Positions 36,251 through 44,789 of a DNA stretch of 64,000 nucleotides are shown here, in pieces. A program made the translations under genes and the position numbers. The stretch lies in contig NZ_CP042304.1 of the NCBI RefSeq assembly GCF_007859655.1, positions 3,226,501 through 3,290,500 of the forward strand. Reading direction: 5' to 3'. Position 1 is the first letter of the stretch, and every line of letters begins with the position of its first letter. The DNA is from Devosia ginsengisoli (GTDB taxonomy: Bacteria > Pseudomonadota > Alphaproteobacteria > Rhizobiales > Devosiaceae). The notes beneath the pieces are model-generated. The model saw nothing but the letters and a program-made list of their open reading frames with translations, was not told where the DNA came from and made no database searches.

Positions 36251-36286
36251 CGAGTCACGCAAGCGGCACCACTTCCCTTCAGCTCC
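36251..36286. repeat. attR-like direct repeat
   Basis: Second perfect 36-bp copy. It holds the tRNA 3' remnant (36251-36271) and the last bases of the FeeM-like gene, whose stop codon is TCA 36279-36281 on the plus strand. No tRNA structure precedes it. Confidence 0.93.
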
Positions 36287-37043
36287 AGGCCTCTTCGGTT
36301 GCGCCCACCAGGCGCAGGCGGTGTGCCTGCCGTGCCGTGGGCGCAATGGCTTGGATCGCGCGGGGTTCGGCGCCGAACAGGATTTCCCGCTCTTCCGGCG
36401 TCGACATGAAAAAGGGGTAGCGCTCGATGATGCGGGGCAGCGTCACCGGCAGATAGGTCGCATAGAGGCAGACGGGAAAGGCCAGCTCGCCCCAATGGCC
36501 CTCGCCGGCCAGCTGGGTCGAGCCGAACACCCTTTTGTAGAAAGGGGCATGTTCGGGGCGAACCGAAGATAGACAGTAAGTCGCGCCGAAATACTCGCTG
36601 GCCATGACGCCCAGGCGCAGCGTCAGATAGGGCAGAGCGGGGAAGGCAAGGGTAGCATCGCGGTCAGCCGTAAAGCGGCTCGGATCGAGATAGGTCTCGC
36701 CATTGTCCAGAATGCCGCCCAGCACGTCGGGCCAGATGCCCAGGCTGGGCGAGGTCCGCTGCTCTTGCGTGGCAAAATGCAGGCGGATCGAACTCACCAG
36801 CTTGTCGTCGATATAGACGCCGAAAGCATAGCAATTGGGCGCTTCGTCATAGGCGTCACGGGTGATCTGCTGGGCGTTGATGGGGATGAAATCTTCCCGC
36901 CGATACGCCTCGTAGCGCAGCCGGTAGATCGGATCGAGCTGGTCTTCCACCGACACACGCCGATACTTAACCCGATCGAGCAGATCGATCAAGGTCAGGG
37001 CGAAACGGGAAGGCGCACTGCTTTGCTGGGATGCCGAACTCAT
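36279..37043 (-). CDS. FeeM-like N-acyl amino acid synthase / AHL-synthase-fold GNAT protein
   Basis: A 254-residue acyltransferase of the GNAT fold close to N-acyl amino acid synthase FeeM and autoinducer synthases. Features: IYRLRYEAYRREDFIPIN (N-terminal substrate region of this group), CYAFGVYIDDKLVSSIRLHF (central strands), PYLTLRLGVMASEYFGATYCLSSVRPEHAPFYKRVFG (acyl-donor helix and Tyr) given here as separated elements. The product could be a signal or a lipo-amino acid; a cognate receptor gene is not nearby, and a GGDEF-EAL gene is the next gene upstream. ATG 37043 has GGGGA upstream. Its last codon is in the attR repeat. Confidence 0.78.
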   Translation of the reverse strand: MSSASQQSSAPSRFALTLIDLLDRVKYRRVSVEDQLDPIYRLRYEAYRREDFIPINAQQITRDAYDEAPNCYAFGVYIDDKLVSSIRLHFATQEQRTSPSLGIWPDVLGGILDNGETYLDPSRFTADRDATLAFPALPYLTLRLGVMASEYFGATYCLSSVRPEHAPFYKRVFGSTQLAGEGHWGELAFPVCLYATYLPVTLPRIIERYPFFMSTPEEREILFGAEPRAIQAIAPTARQAHRLRLVGATEEAWS

Positions 37044-37175
37044 AACCAAGTCCCCTAGTCTGCGGGGATATTAATCTTTTGTTAGGCATGTCGGCATTGG
37101 AAAAAATGACGATCCGACCGGCATGGAGACCTGCCGGGCAAGAATTAATACTCGTTTACAAAGTGTTAATGCAGA

Positions 37176-39482
37176 TTAACCATGCCGAAGGTTTGCCTGT
37201 GGCGTGGCCTGGCCAGCATTGAGGCGCCCAATCAGCTCGCCGATATCTCGCTCGGGCAGTGGTCGGCTGAAGAAATAACCCTGCACCTGCTGGATTTCGG
37301 TATGCGCCAGCATGGTGTTGAGCTGCTCTTCGGTCTCGACGCCTTCAGCGATGACAGTGAGGTCGAGATCGCGGCCCAGCCGGGCCACATTGGCCAGGAG
37401 CCGCAGCGACCGTGGATTGCTGGCAATGTCAGCCACGAAGGAGCGGTCGATCTTGAGCTTGGTGAAGGGCAAGGCATTGAGATAGCTCAATGACGAATAG
37501 CCGGTGCCGAAATCGTCGAGCGCAATAGCAATGCCCTTGGCCGCCAGGTCGCTGAGCACGCGATGGGCGATCTCGCGCTCCTCGATGACGGCAGTCTCGG
37601 TCACTTCGATCTCGAGCCGCGCCGGATCGAGGCCGGAGCGAGCCAGGGCCTCTTCTACCAGGCTCCCCAGGTCGCTGCCGCGGAAATCGCGCGCCGAGAT
37701 GTTGACGGCCACGCCCACATCGCCCGGCCAATGGCTGCATTGTTCCGTCGCATGCCCGACCACCCAGGAGGTGATGGTGGAGATCAGGCCCATCTCCTCG
37801 GCGAGAGGAATGAAGGTCGAGGGCGGAATCGGCCCCAGCTCGGGATGGTTCCAGCGCGCCAGCGCCTCGCAGGTCACCACCTTGCGGGTGGCAATGTCCA
37901 GCAGCGGCTGGAAGGACAGCGACAGCGCGCCATCCCGCACGGCATCGCGCAGGTCGGCCTTGAGCCGCTGGCGATAATGATAGTCGATATCCATCTGGGC
38001 ATGGAACAGCTGGCTGCGCGCCTTGCCGTCGCCCTTGGCCGAATAGAGCGCCAAGTCGGCCTTGGTCATCAGGTCGTCAAGCGCTTCGGTGGCAATGGCG
38101 CTGGTGGTCAACCCGACGCTGACCGTGACCGACAGCGTCAGCCCCTCGAGCCGGAAGGGCTCGGAAAAGGCGCTGAGAATGGCGGCAGCATCGGCCTGGG
38201 CCTGCGCCGCATCGCCCACGGCGCCGCGATAGATGACGAATTCGTCGCCGCCCAGGCGCGCCAGCACGGCTTCGGCCGGCACCGTCTGGCGCAGGCGGTT
38301 GGCCACCTGCATCAGCAGCTCGTCGCCTACGATATGGCCGAACGTGTCGTTGACATGCTTGAAGTCGTCGATGTCGATGATCATCAGCGAAACCAGCCGC
38401 GGCCGGGCCCCGGCAAAACGGCGGGCCTCCATGTCCTCGGTGGCCAATTCGCCGAAATAGGTGCGGTTGGGCAAGGCGGTCAGCGTATCGTGGCGCGCCA
38501 TGAAATTGATGCGCTCTTCGGAGGCAATGCGCTCGCTGATATCCTCGAACAGCAGCACGCTGCGCTCGAGGCGCGAGCTAACCGAGACTTCGTAATAGCG
38601 ACCCGCCGGCAGGCAGAGCAGCACCTTGCCCGATGTATGCTTGCCGATGACATCGAGCAGGCGATCGACCGCCGTGCGCGGCAGCACGCCGCTATCGCCG
38701 AGCGTACCGAGCACGGCGCTGACGGGCTGGCCCAGCAGGTCGGACTGGCCCATGAGGTTGAACAGGCGCACCGCCCGCTCATTGGCGACCGAAATGACAC
38801 CGCGTTCGTCAAGCATGCATAGGCCATGCTCGAGCGTGGTCATCGCCATGTCGAGTTCTGCCGCCAGGCGCGAGGCCTCGACGCGGCCATGCACGGCGCT
38901 GAGCAGGATGGATCGGGTATCGGCGGCCAGCTTGCGGAAACTGGCCAGCATGATGCCGAGCAGCAGGGCCAGCACGATATGGTAGATATCGCCATGCATC
39001 GCATAGCCGATCGACAGCGGCAGGATGACCAGCACCATCTGTATGGTGACCAGGCGATCCAGCCCGAAATTGCGCGCCACCAGGCCCACCATGGCGGCAG
39101 TGGTCAGCGTGGCGCTGGTCAGCGCGGCGAAGGGATCGCGGACCACGACCATGGAGATGAAACACCAGGAGCCATAGACGATGCCCGTCAGTGCGCCGGA
39201 AACCACGGCGCGGTTTTCCCAATGTTCGGCGGCTTCGGCATCGTCGCTGCCGATATCGGCCCGCTGGAAGGCGCGCGAATCGGCGTAGCGCAGCACGCCC
39301 ATGATGATGAAGGCCAGGGCAATGGCGAAAAGCGGCAGCGACTGGGATTTATAGGCGCTCAAAGCCGCAGCCAGCGCCGTTCCCCACGCAGCGGCCAACA
39401 TCGCATACCGGTCCCTGTAGACCGAGCGGATGATCGACACATAGTCGAGGGCCGGCATTGTCTTTCGCGCTGAGGTAAACAC
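37176..39482 (-). CDS. GGDEF-EAL protein with membrane sensor
   Basis: A ~768-residue bifunctional c-di-GMP protein. Order: about six membrane helices in the first 190 residues, a PAS-like region (MTTLEHGLCMLDERGVIS onward), a GGDEF domain with intact ARLGGDEFVIY, and an EAL domain with CEALARWNH, ETAVIEE, DDFGTGYSSLSYLNAL and KIDRSFV. Both catalytic signatures are complete, so it could make or break c-di-GMP. The start is uncertain: GTG 39482 is preceded by AGGGGA; GTG 39515 and ATG 39458 are also possible. Divergent from nothing close; the solute-binding protein gene is 144 bases upstream, same strand. Confidence 0.92.
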   Translation of the reverse strand: MFTSARKTMPALDYVSIIRSVYRDRYAMLAAAWGTALAAALSAYKSQSLPLFAIALAFIIMGVLRYADSRAFQRADIGSDDAEAAEHWENRAVVSGALTGIVYGSWCFISMVVVRDPFAALTSATLTTAAMVGLVARNFGLDRLVTIQMVLVILPLSIGYAMHGDIYHIVLALLLGIMLASFRKLAADTRSILLSAVHGRVEASRLAAELDMAMTTLEHGLCMLDERGVISVANERAVRLFNLMGQSDLLGQPVSAVLGTLGDSGVLPRTAVDRLLDVIGKHTSGKVLLCLPAGRYYEVSVSSRLERSVLLFEDISERIASEERINFMARHDTLTALPNRTYFGELATEDMEARRFAGARPRLVSLMIIDIDDFKHVNDTFGHIVGDELLMQVANRLRQTVPAEAVLARLGGDEFVIYRGAVGDAAQAQADAAAILSAFSEPFRLEGLTLSVTVSVGLTTSAIATEALDDLMTKADLALYSAKGDGKARSQLFHAQMDIDYHYRQRLKADLRDAVRDGALSLSFQPLLDIATRKVVTCEALARWNHPELGPIPPSTFIPLAEEMGLISTITSWVVGHATEQCSHWPGDVGVAVNISARDFRGSDLGSLVEEALARSGLDPARLEIEVTETAVIEEREIAHRVLSDLAAKGIAIALDDFGTGYSSLSYLNALPFTKLKIDRSFVADIASNPRSLRLLANVARLGRDLDLTVIAEGVETEEQLNTMLAHTEIQQVQGYFFSRPLPERDIGELIGRLNAGQATPQANLRHG

Positions 39483-39626
39483 GTGGTTCCCCTGGTTAGC
39501 AGCTATAGAAGCCACCTAAGCCCTTAAGAACGCCTTGCTTTGAGCAAAACGCCCATGGGGTCCCGGAAATTCCCGATGGCAGGGTGAACAACAGCTTAAC
39601 GCCGCTGCTTCGGCGGCAGGCAGGCG

Positions 39627-40859
39627 CTAGAACGCCGTTTGTGCAGCCTTGAGCGCAGCAATCGCCGCTTCCGGCGTCATGGCCGGATCATTCCAATAGG
39701 CATTGGCGACATCCCACACCGCCGCAACCCAGGCTGGCGGTGCCGTCAGGTGCGGCGTGGGCCTGGCGAAATCGGGCTGGTCCAGTGCCGCCAGCACCTT
39801 TTGCGAGCAGGCATCCACCGCGCCGCGCGCATCGAACCGGACCGGAGTGGAACCCTTGGCCCGGGCGAAGCGGGCCTGTACCTCGGCATCGACCACCACA
39901 TCGGCAAAGGTCCGCTCGGCCGCCTCGACCTCGGGCGAGACCGCGCCCAGCAGACCCCAACTGTCCACGGTGACCGGTAGATGCGCCGCACCGGGCACGA
40001 AAAGACAGCCATAGTCATCGGCCTCTGTCTTGCCGGCCGCGGTCCACTCGCCCTTCATCCAGTCACCCTGCACCTGCAGCAAGGCCCGGCCATGGATCAC
40101 CATATTGGTGGCCATGTTCCAGTCGCGCTGCGAGGCGCCGGCATCGGCCTCCTGCTGGAAGCGCCGCAGCCAGGCAAACACGTCGCGCAGGCTGGCATCG
40201 TAGAGTACCGCCGGATCGGTGACGGCGCCGTAAAGCCCGGCATAGACACCGGGCCCGCCCAGGCTCGCCACCAGCGCATGGGTCAGATAGCCGACCTGCC
40301 AGGGCTGGGCGCCGAGGGCGATGGGCTGGAAGCCGGCCGCCCGCACGGCGTCGAAATCGGCCCACATATCCGCGAGCGAAGTCCAGCTCTCGGGGTCGAT
40401 GCCCGCCGCTTCGGCCACGGCACGGCTGTAATAGATCATCGCATCGGCATGGATGGAGACCGGCGTCTTGACGATGACGCCATCGACCGTAATGGCATCG
40501 CGCACCACCGACGGAAATTGCGCCAGCACACCGCTTTGGGCGAACTGGGTATCGAGATGCAGCACTTTTCCCTCGGCATCGAGGCTGCGATAGATATCGG
40601 GCTGCAATTGCAGGAAGACATTGGGCGTCGCGCCCGCCTGGATCAGCTGCACCACGTCGATATCGCCATTGGCATCATGTGGAATGGCCAATGGCAACCA
40701 GCTGTGCCCACGCGCTTCGAGCGCCTGGCGCAATACGTTGAGCGCCGTCAGCTCGGCCGGCGAGGCCCAGTTGTGATAGACCACCAGTTCGGCTGCATCG
40801 GCAGGAATGGCGAGCATGCAGGCCAGGCCGAGAGCCCCAAATCGTCTGGTCCAAACCAC
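39627..40859 (-). CDS. Carbohydrate-type ABC transporter solute-binding protein (orphan)
   Basis: A 410-residue periplasmic binding protein of the family-1 (sugar) type. Signal peptide MVWTRRFGALGLACMLAIP ending near ADA-AEL. Mature part starts ELVVYHNWASPAELTALNVL, with GATPNVFLQ, TPVSIHADAMIYYSRAV, and WNMATNMVIHGRALLQVQGDW typical of glucose/mannose-type binding proteins. GTG 40859 starts the signal peptide. No permease or ATPase gene is adjacent, so it may serve a transporter elsewhere or a sensory partner such as the GGDEF-EAL protein. Confidence 0.87.
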   Translation of the reverse strand: MVWTRRFGALGLACMLAIPADAAELVVYHNWASPAELTALNVLRQALEARGHSWLPLAIPHDANGDIDVVQLIQAGATPNVFLQLQPDIYRSLDAEGKVLHLDTQFAQSGVLAQFPSVVRDAITVDGVIVKTPVSIHADAMIYYSRAVAEAAGIDPESWTSLADMWADFDAVRAAGFQPIALGAQPWQVGYLTHALVASLGGPGVYAGLYGAVTDPAVLYDASLRDVFAWLRRFQQEADAGASQRDWNMATNMVIHGRALLQVQGDWMKGEWTAAGKTEADDYGCLFVPGAAHLPVTVDSWGLLGAVSPEVEAAERTFADVVVDAEVQARFARAKGSTPVRFDARGAVDACSQKVLAALDQPDFARPTPHLTAPPAWVAAVWDVANAYWNDPAMTPEAAIAALKAAQTAF

Positions 40860-41028
40860 GCGTCGCCCCCTCGCTCGCGGATCTGAATTGACCCGGCCGA
40901 TTGCCGGCCATCAGGTTGACGGCCACGCTGCGGCCAAACTGCTTGCCACCGCGTTAACACCCGCCACGGAAGCGTCGCTTTGCCCGTCTAGCAATGCGAT
41001 GCAGCAGGTGTGGAACAGGTGAAACGGC

Positions 41029-41319
41029 ATGGTTGAAAAGCTGAGCGACACGGAACGGGAAGCCGGCCTGCGCGGCCTCAAGGGCTGGATTTATGACGAG
41101 GCGGCCGGCGCCATCGATCGTGTTTTCAAGTTCAAGGACTTTTCCGAGGCCTTCGCCTTCATGAGCCGGGTCGCCCTGGCGGCCGAAAAGGCCGGCCACC
41201 ACCCCGACTGGTCCAACAGCTATAACAGCGTCTCCATCCGCCTCTCCACCCACGATGCCGGCGGCCTCAGCGCCCGAGACATCGCCCTGGCCAGGGCAAT
41301 CGACAAGATCCTGATCTAG
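41029..41319 (+). CDS. phhB: Pterin-4a-carbinolamine dehydratase
   Basis: A 96-residue PCD/DCoH protein that dehydrates 4a-hydroxytetrahydropterin. Its catalytic signature EKAGHHPDW and the following [15 protein letters not shown] are complete, and the length is normal. No phenylalanine hydroxylase is nearby, so its role may be general pterin recycling or molybdenum-cofactor related. Convergent with dnaE2. Confidence 0.94.
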   Translation: MVEKLSDTEREAGLRGLKGWIYDEAAGAIDRVFKFKDFSEAFAFMSRVALAAEKAGHHPDWSNSYNSVSIRLSTHDAGGLSARDIALARAIDKILI

Positions 41320-41329
41320 CGAGCATCGC

Positions 41330-41355
41330 GCGGAAAAGTGGCGCCGGTTTTCCGC
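41330..41355. terminator. hairpin between convergent phhB and dnaE2
   Basis: GCGGAAAA-GTGGCGCCGG-TTTTCCGC, an 8-bp perfect stem with A/T-rich base between two convergent stops. A similar GCGGAAAACC arm recurs inside the repeat at 18620. It may terminate both genes or be a REP-like element. Confidence 0.55.
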
Positions 41356-41375
41356 AAAGGCGATGTGACAAAGGG

Positions 41376-44300
41376 CTAGTGGAAATTGCGGCCACCCGGC
41401 AGCGCGGCATAGGCCCGGCGCCGGGCCATTTCCTCTTCGCGCAGGCTGTTGCGATCGTGCCCCTTGCGGGGCGGAGCGATTTCTTCGATATCCCGGCCAT
41501 TGCTGATATCGAGCAATTGCGGGGTGAGATCGACCATGTCCTCGGCAATGAGGTGGATCACCAGACCCTCCTTCTGCAATTTGCCCTGCACGGCCAGCAG
41601 GCGGCTCGCCAGCAGCGTCCGGCGCATTTCGTCCTTCTCGAAGAGTTTGGGCCAGATGACGATATTGGCGATGCCCGTCTCGTCCTCCAGCGTGGCGAAG
41701 ATCACCCCGCTCGCCGTGCCCGGCCTTTGCCGCACCAGCACCAAGCCGGCCACCTCGATCCGCCGGCCCGGCACCACCTTGCCCAGGTCAGCCGCCCGGA
41801 CCGTGCCCCGCCTGTCGAGCATGGGCCGCAGGAACTGCACCGGATGCCCCTTGAGCGACAGCGACAGCGTCGCATAATCGTGGATCACTTCTTCACCCAA
41901 CTGCATCAGCGGCAGCCTGGTCGGTTCTTCCGTGGGCACGGGCAGAGCCGGTTGCGTGGCGGCAAAGAGCGGCAGCAACTCGGCTCCATGCGTGCCCATC
42001 AACCCCTTGACCGCCCAGAGCGCTTCGCGCCGGTTAAGACCAAGCTCGGCAAAGGCATCGGCCCGGGCGAGCTTTTCAAGGCTGGCAATGGGGACACCAG
42101 TCCGCAGCCACAGATCGCGGATCGAGGTATAGCGCGCTCCGCGCAGGTCCACGATCCGCTCGATATCCTTCTTGGCCAGGCCCTCGACTTCCCGCAGACC
42201 CAGCCGCAAAGCTCTTTTCGACCAAATGACCTCGCGCATGGGCGCATGACGATCCCAGACATGATCACTGGCGCGCCAGTCCGTCGCCTCGAGCGAACTG
42301 TCATGGCCTGACAGGTTGATATCGGGCGGCCGCACTTCGACGCCATGCTCGACCGCATCGCGCACCAGCTGGCTGGCGGCATAGAATCCCATGGGTTGGG
42401 AATTGAGCAGCGCGCAGGCAAAGACATCGGGGTAATGGCACTTGAGCCAACACGAGGCATAGACCAGCAGCGCAAAGGACGCCGCATGGCTTTCGGGGAA
42501 GCCATATTCGGCAAAGCCCTTGATCTGGTCGAAGGCGCTTCTGGCAAATTCAGGCTTGTAGCCATTCTTCGCCATGCCGGCGAGAAAATCGGCCTCGAAT
42601 TGCTCGATCTGGCCCGTGCGTTTCCACGCGGCCATGGCACGACGCAATTGATCGGCCCGGCCGGCAGAAAAGCCGGCGCCCACAATGGCGATCTGCATGG
42701 CCTGTTCCTGGAACAATGGCACGCCCAGCGTGCGATGGAGCACGGCCTCCAATTCCTTGCTGGGATAAGAGACCTTTTCGATGCCTTGCCGGCGTTTTAG
42801 ATAGGGATGCACCATGCCGCCCTGGATCGGGCCCGGCCGGACGATGGCCACCTCGATCACGAGATCGTAGAACACCTTGGGTTGCAGTCGCGGCAGCATC
42901 GACATCTGCGCCCGGCTCTCGATCTGGAACACGCCGATCGTGTCCGCCCGGTGGGTCATTTCATAGACCGGCTTTGCCCTTTCCGGATGCGCGTATTCCT
43001 CATTCTGCAACTCGGCCAGCTTCACCTCTTGCCCATAATGCTGTCGCATCAGGCCAAAGGCCCGCTGCAGGCAGGTGAGCATCCCCAAAGCCAGCACATC
43101 GACCTTGAGGATGGCCAAAGCATCGATATCGTCCTTGTTCCACTCGATGATATTGCGGTTGTCCATGGCCGACTTGCCGATGGGCACCAGGCTTTCCAGC
43201 GAATCCCGGGTGATGACGAAGCCGCCGACATGTTGGCTCAGGTGGCGCGGAAAACCCTTGAGCACCTTGATGACCTCGAACATCTGCGCCAGCACCGGAT
43301 CGTCAGGATCGAGCCCGATCGAACGGACCTTACCCAGCTCGACGCTCGACCCCCAACCCCAGTTCAACTGGTTGAAGGCGTTGATCACATCGTCGGAAAT
43401 GCCGAAGGCCTTGGCGGTCTCGCGCATGGCGCTTTTGGAGCGGTAGGAGATGACATTGGCGGTCAGTCCGGTGCGTTTGCCGCCATACTTTTGGTAGACA
43501 TATTGCATCACCTCCTCGCGTCGCTCATGCTCGAAATCGACATCGATATCGGGCGGCTCGTCCCGCTCGGTGGAGATGAAGCGGCCGAAAACCAGATTGG
43601 CCTTGCGCGGATTGACCTCGGTGATTTCCAGGCAATAGCAGACCGTGGAATTGGCCGCCGATCCGCGTCCCTGACACAGGATGTCCCGCTCGTAGCGGGC
43701 AAAACGGACAATGTCGCGCACCGTCAGGAAATAGGCGGCATAGAGCTTTTCGTCGATCAGCTTAAGTTCGGTGCGAATCGTAGCGGCAATATCGTCCGGC
43801 ACCCCCTCGGGAAAGCGTTTTGCCGCCCCTTCCCAGGTCAGCCGCTCCAGCGTCTGCTGGGCGGTTTCGCCGTTGCCGATGGTTTCCTCGGGATAATTGT
43901 ATTTGAGCTGGTCGAGCGAAAAACCGATCCGGGCGATGAAGCGCCCGGTTTCGGCCAGGGCCTCGGGATGATCGCTGAACAGGCGGGCCATTTCACCCGG
44001 CGGCTTGAGGTGCCGTTCGGCATTGGCGGCGAGGCGCCAGCCGGCGCTTTCCAGCGTCAGATGCTCGCGGATACAGGTCACCACATCCTGCACCATGCGG
44101 CGGTCGGGCGCGTGATAGAGCACGTCATTGCTGGCGATCATCTTGACGCGATGCACCCGCGCCAGCTCGGCGACCCGGTTGAGCCGGGCCCGATCCTGCC
44201 CGTCGAAGCGCGGCGTGCCGGCCAGCCAGACTCGATCAGGCGCCTGGCGCGCCAATGTGTCGAGCGTCTTGGCCGTCAGGCCCCAATTGCTCTCGTCGGG

Positions 44301-44789
44301 CATGAGGATGAAGAGCTGGCCCTGCGCATAATTTTCCGGCGGTCCCTGTTCTTGGGCCAGGCTGCCCGCCCCGAAGAGGTCCGGAAAATACAGCAGCGGC
44401 TTGCCCTTTTCGCCGCGCTGATTGCCCACGGTCAGCAACTTGCACAGCCGTCCATAGGCCACCCGGTCGGTAGGATAGGCTATGATGTCGGGCGTGCCAT
44501 CGGCAAAGCAGAGCCGCACGCCGACCAGATAGCGGAAATCAGGGAATTGCTCTTTGAGCTCGCGCGCCGTCACATAGCCGCGCACCACGCCAGCAAAACT
44601 GTTGCGGTCGGTCACGCCGAAGGCGGCAAGCCCCAGATGCATGGCGGCAGCCACCATTTCCTGCGGATGCGAACCGCTGCGCAGGAAGGAGAAATTGGTG
44701 GTCGATACCAGTTCGGCATAGCCGGCAACAGGCTGGTCCGGCCGGTGCCGGGAACCTGTCCTTGGCTCAAAGGCGACGACCTGGCTCAT
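41376..44789 (-). CDS. dnaE2: Error-prone DNA polymerase DnaE2 (ImuC)
   Basis: A 1137-residue C-family polymerase of the DnaE2 type that extends past lesions in SOS mutagenesis. PHP domain at the start (ELVSTTNFSFLRSGSHPQEM, GLAAFGVTDRNSFAGVVR), polymerase core with GRGSAANSTVCYCLEIT, PPDIDVDFEHERREEV (catalytic Asp), QLNWGWGSSVELGK, and a C-terminal OB-fold (RIEVAGLVLVRQRPGTASG). Overlaps imuB by ATGA (44786-44789). Third gene of the LexA-controlled imuA-imuB-dnaE2 cassette. Confidence 0.96.
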   Translation of the reverse strand: MSQVVAFEPRTGSRHRPDQPVAGYAELVSTTNFSFLRSGSHPQEMVAAAMHLGLAAFGVTDRNSFAGVVRGYVTARELKEQFPDFRYLVGVRLCFADGTPDIIAYPTDRVAYGRLCKLLTVGNQRGEKGKPLLYFPDLFGAGSLAQEQGPPENYAQGQLFILMPDESNWGLTAKTLDTLARQAPDRVWLAGTPRFDGQDRARLNRVAELARVHRVKMIASNDVLYHAPDRRMVQDVVTCIREHLTLESAGWRLAANAERHLKPPGEMARLFSDHPEALAETGRFIARIGFSLDQLKYNYPEETIGNGETAQQTLERLTWEGAAKRFPEGVPDDIAATIRTELKLIDEKLYAAYFLTVRDIVRFARYERDILCQGRGSAANSTVCYCLEITEVNPRKANLVFGRFISTERDEPPDIDVDFEHERREEVMQYVYQKYGGKRTGLTANVISYRSKSAMRETAKAFGISDDVINAFNQLNWGWGSSVELGKVRSIGLDPDDPVLAQMFEVIKVLKGFPRHLSQHVGGFVITRDSLESLVPIGKSAMDNRNIIEWNKDDIDALAILKVDVLALGMLTCLQRAFGLMRQHYGQEVKLAELQNEEYAHPERAKPVYEMTHRADTIGVFQIESRAQMSMLPRLQPKVFYDLVIEVAIVRPGPIQGGMVHPYLKRRQGIEKVSYPSKELEAVLHRTLGVPLFQEQAMQIAIVGAGFSAGRADQLRRAMAAWKRTGQIEQFEADFLAGMAKNGYKPEFARSAFDQIKGFAEYGFPESHAASFALLVYASCWLKCHYPDVFACALLNSQPMGFYAASQLVRDAVEHGVEVRPPDINLSGHDSSLEATDWRASDHVWDRHAPMREVIWSKRALRLGLREVEGLAKKDIERIVDLRGARYTSIRDLWLRTGVPIASLEKLARADAFAELGLNRREALWAVKGLMGTHGAELLPLFAATQPALPVPTEEPTRLPLMQLGEEVIHDYATLSLSLKGHPVQFLRPMLDRRGTVRAADLGKVVPGRRIEVAGLVLVRQRPGTASGVIFATLEDETGIANIVIWPKLFEKDEMRRTLLASRLLAVQGKLQKEGLVIHLIAEDMVDLTPQLLDISNGRDIEEIAPPRKGHDRNSLREEEMARRRAYAALPGGRNFH

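Larger units (their letters stand above)
35301..36286. mobile_element. Single-gene tRNA-Thr-integrated element
   Basis: A segment bounded by perfect 36-bp direct repeats (35301-35336 and 36251-36286), the left one forming the end of an intact tRNA-Thr. One repeat plus the unique part is 950 bases. It carries one gene, a DUF429 protein, and no integrase, transposase or second gene. Lines counted by hand give roughly 50-60 % GC against about 65-70 % in neighbouring genes, and the codon use is visibly less GC3-biased. Both facts fit recent acquisition by site-specific recombination at the tRNA 3' end. A recombinase would have to act in trans or have been lost. Confidence 0.88.

Noticed and set aside
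40800..40859. Lipoprotein signal in the binding protein
   Set aside because: The Cys at residue 14 lacks a proper lipobox (GLAC without the expected L at -3), and a normal Sec site follows at ADA.
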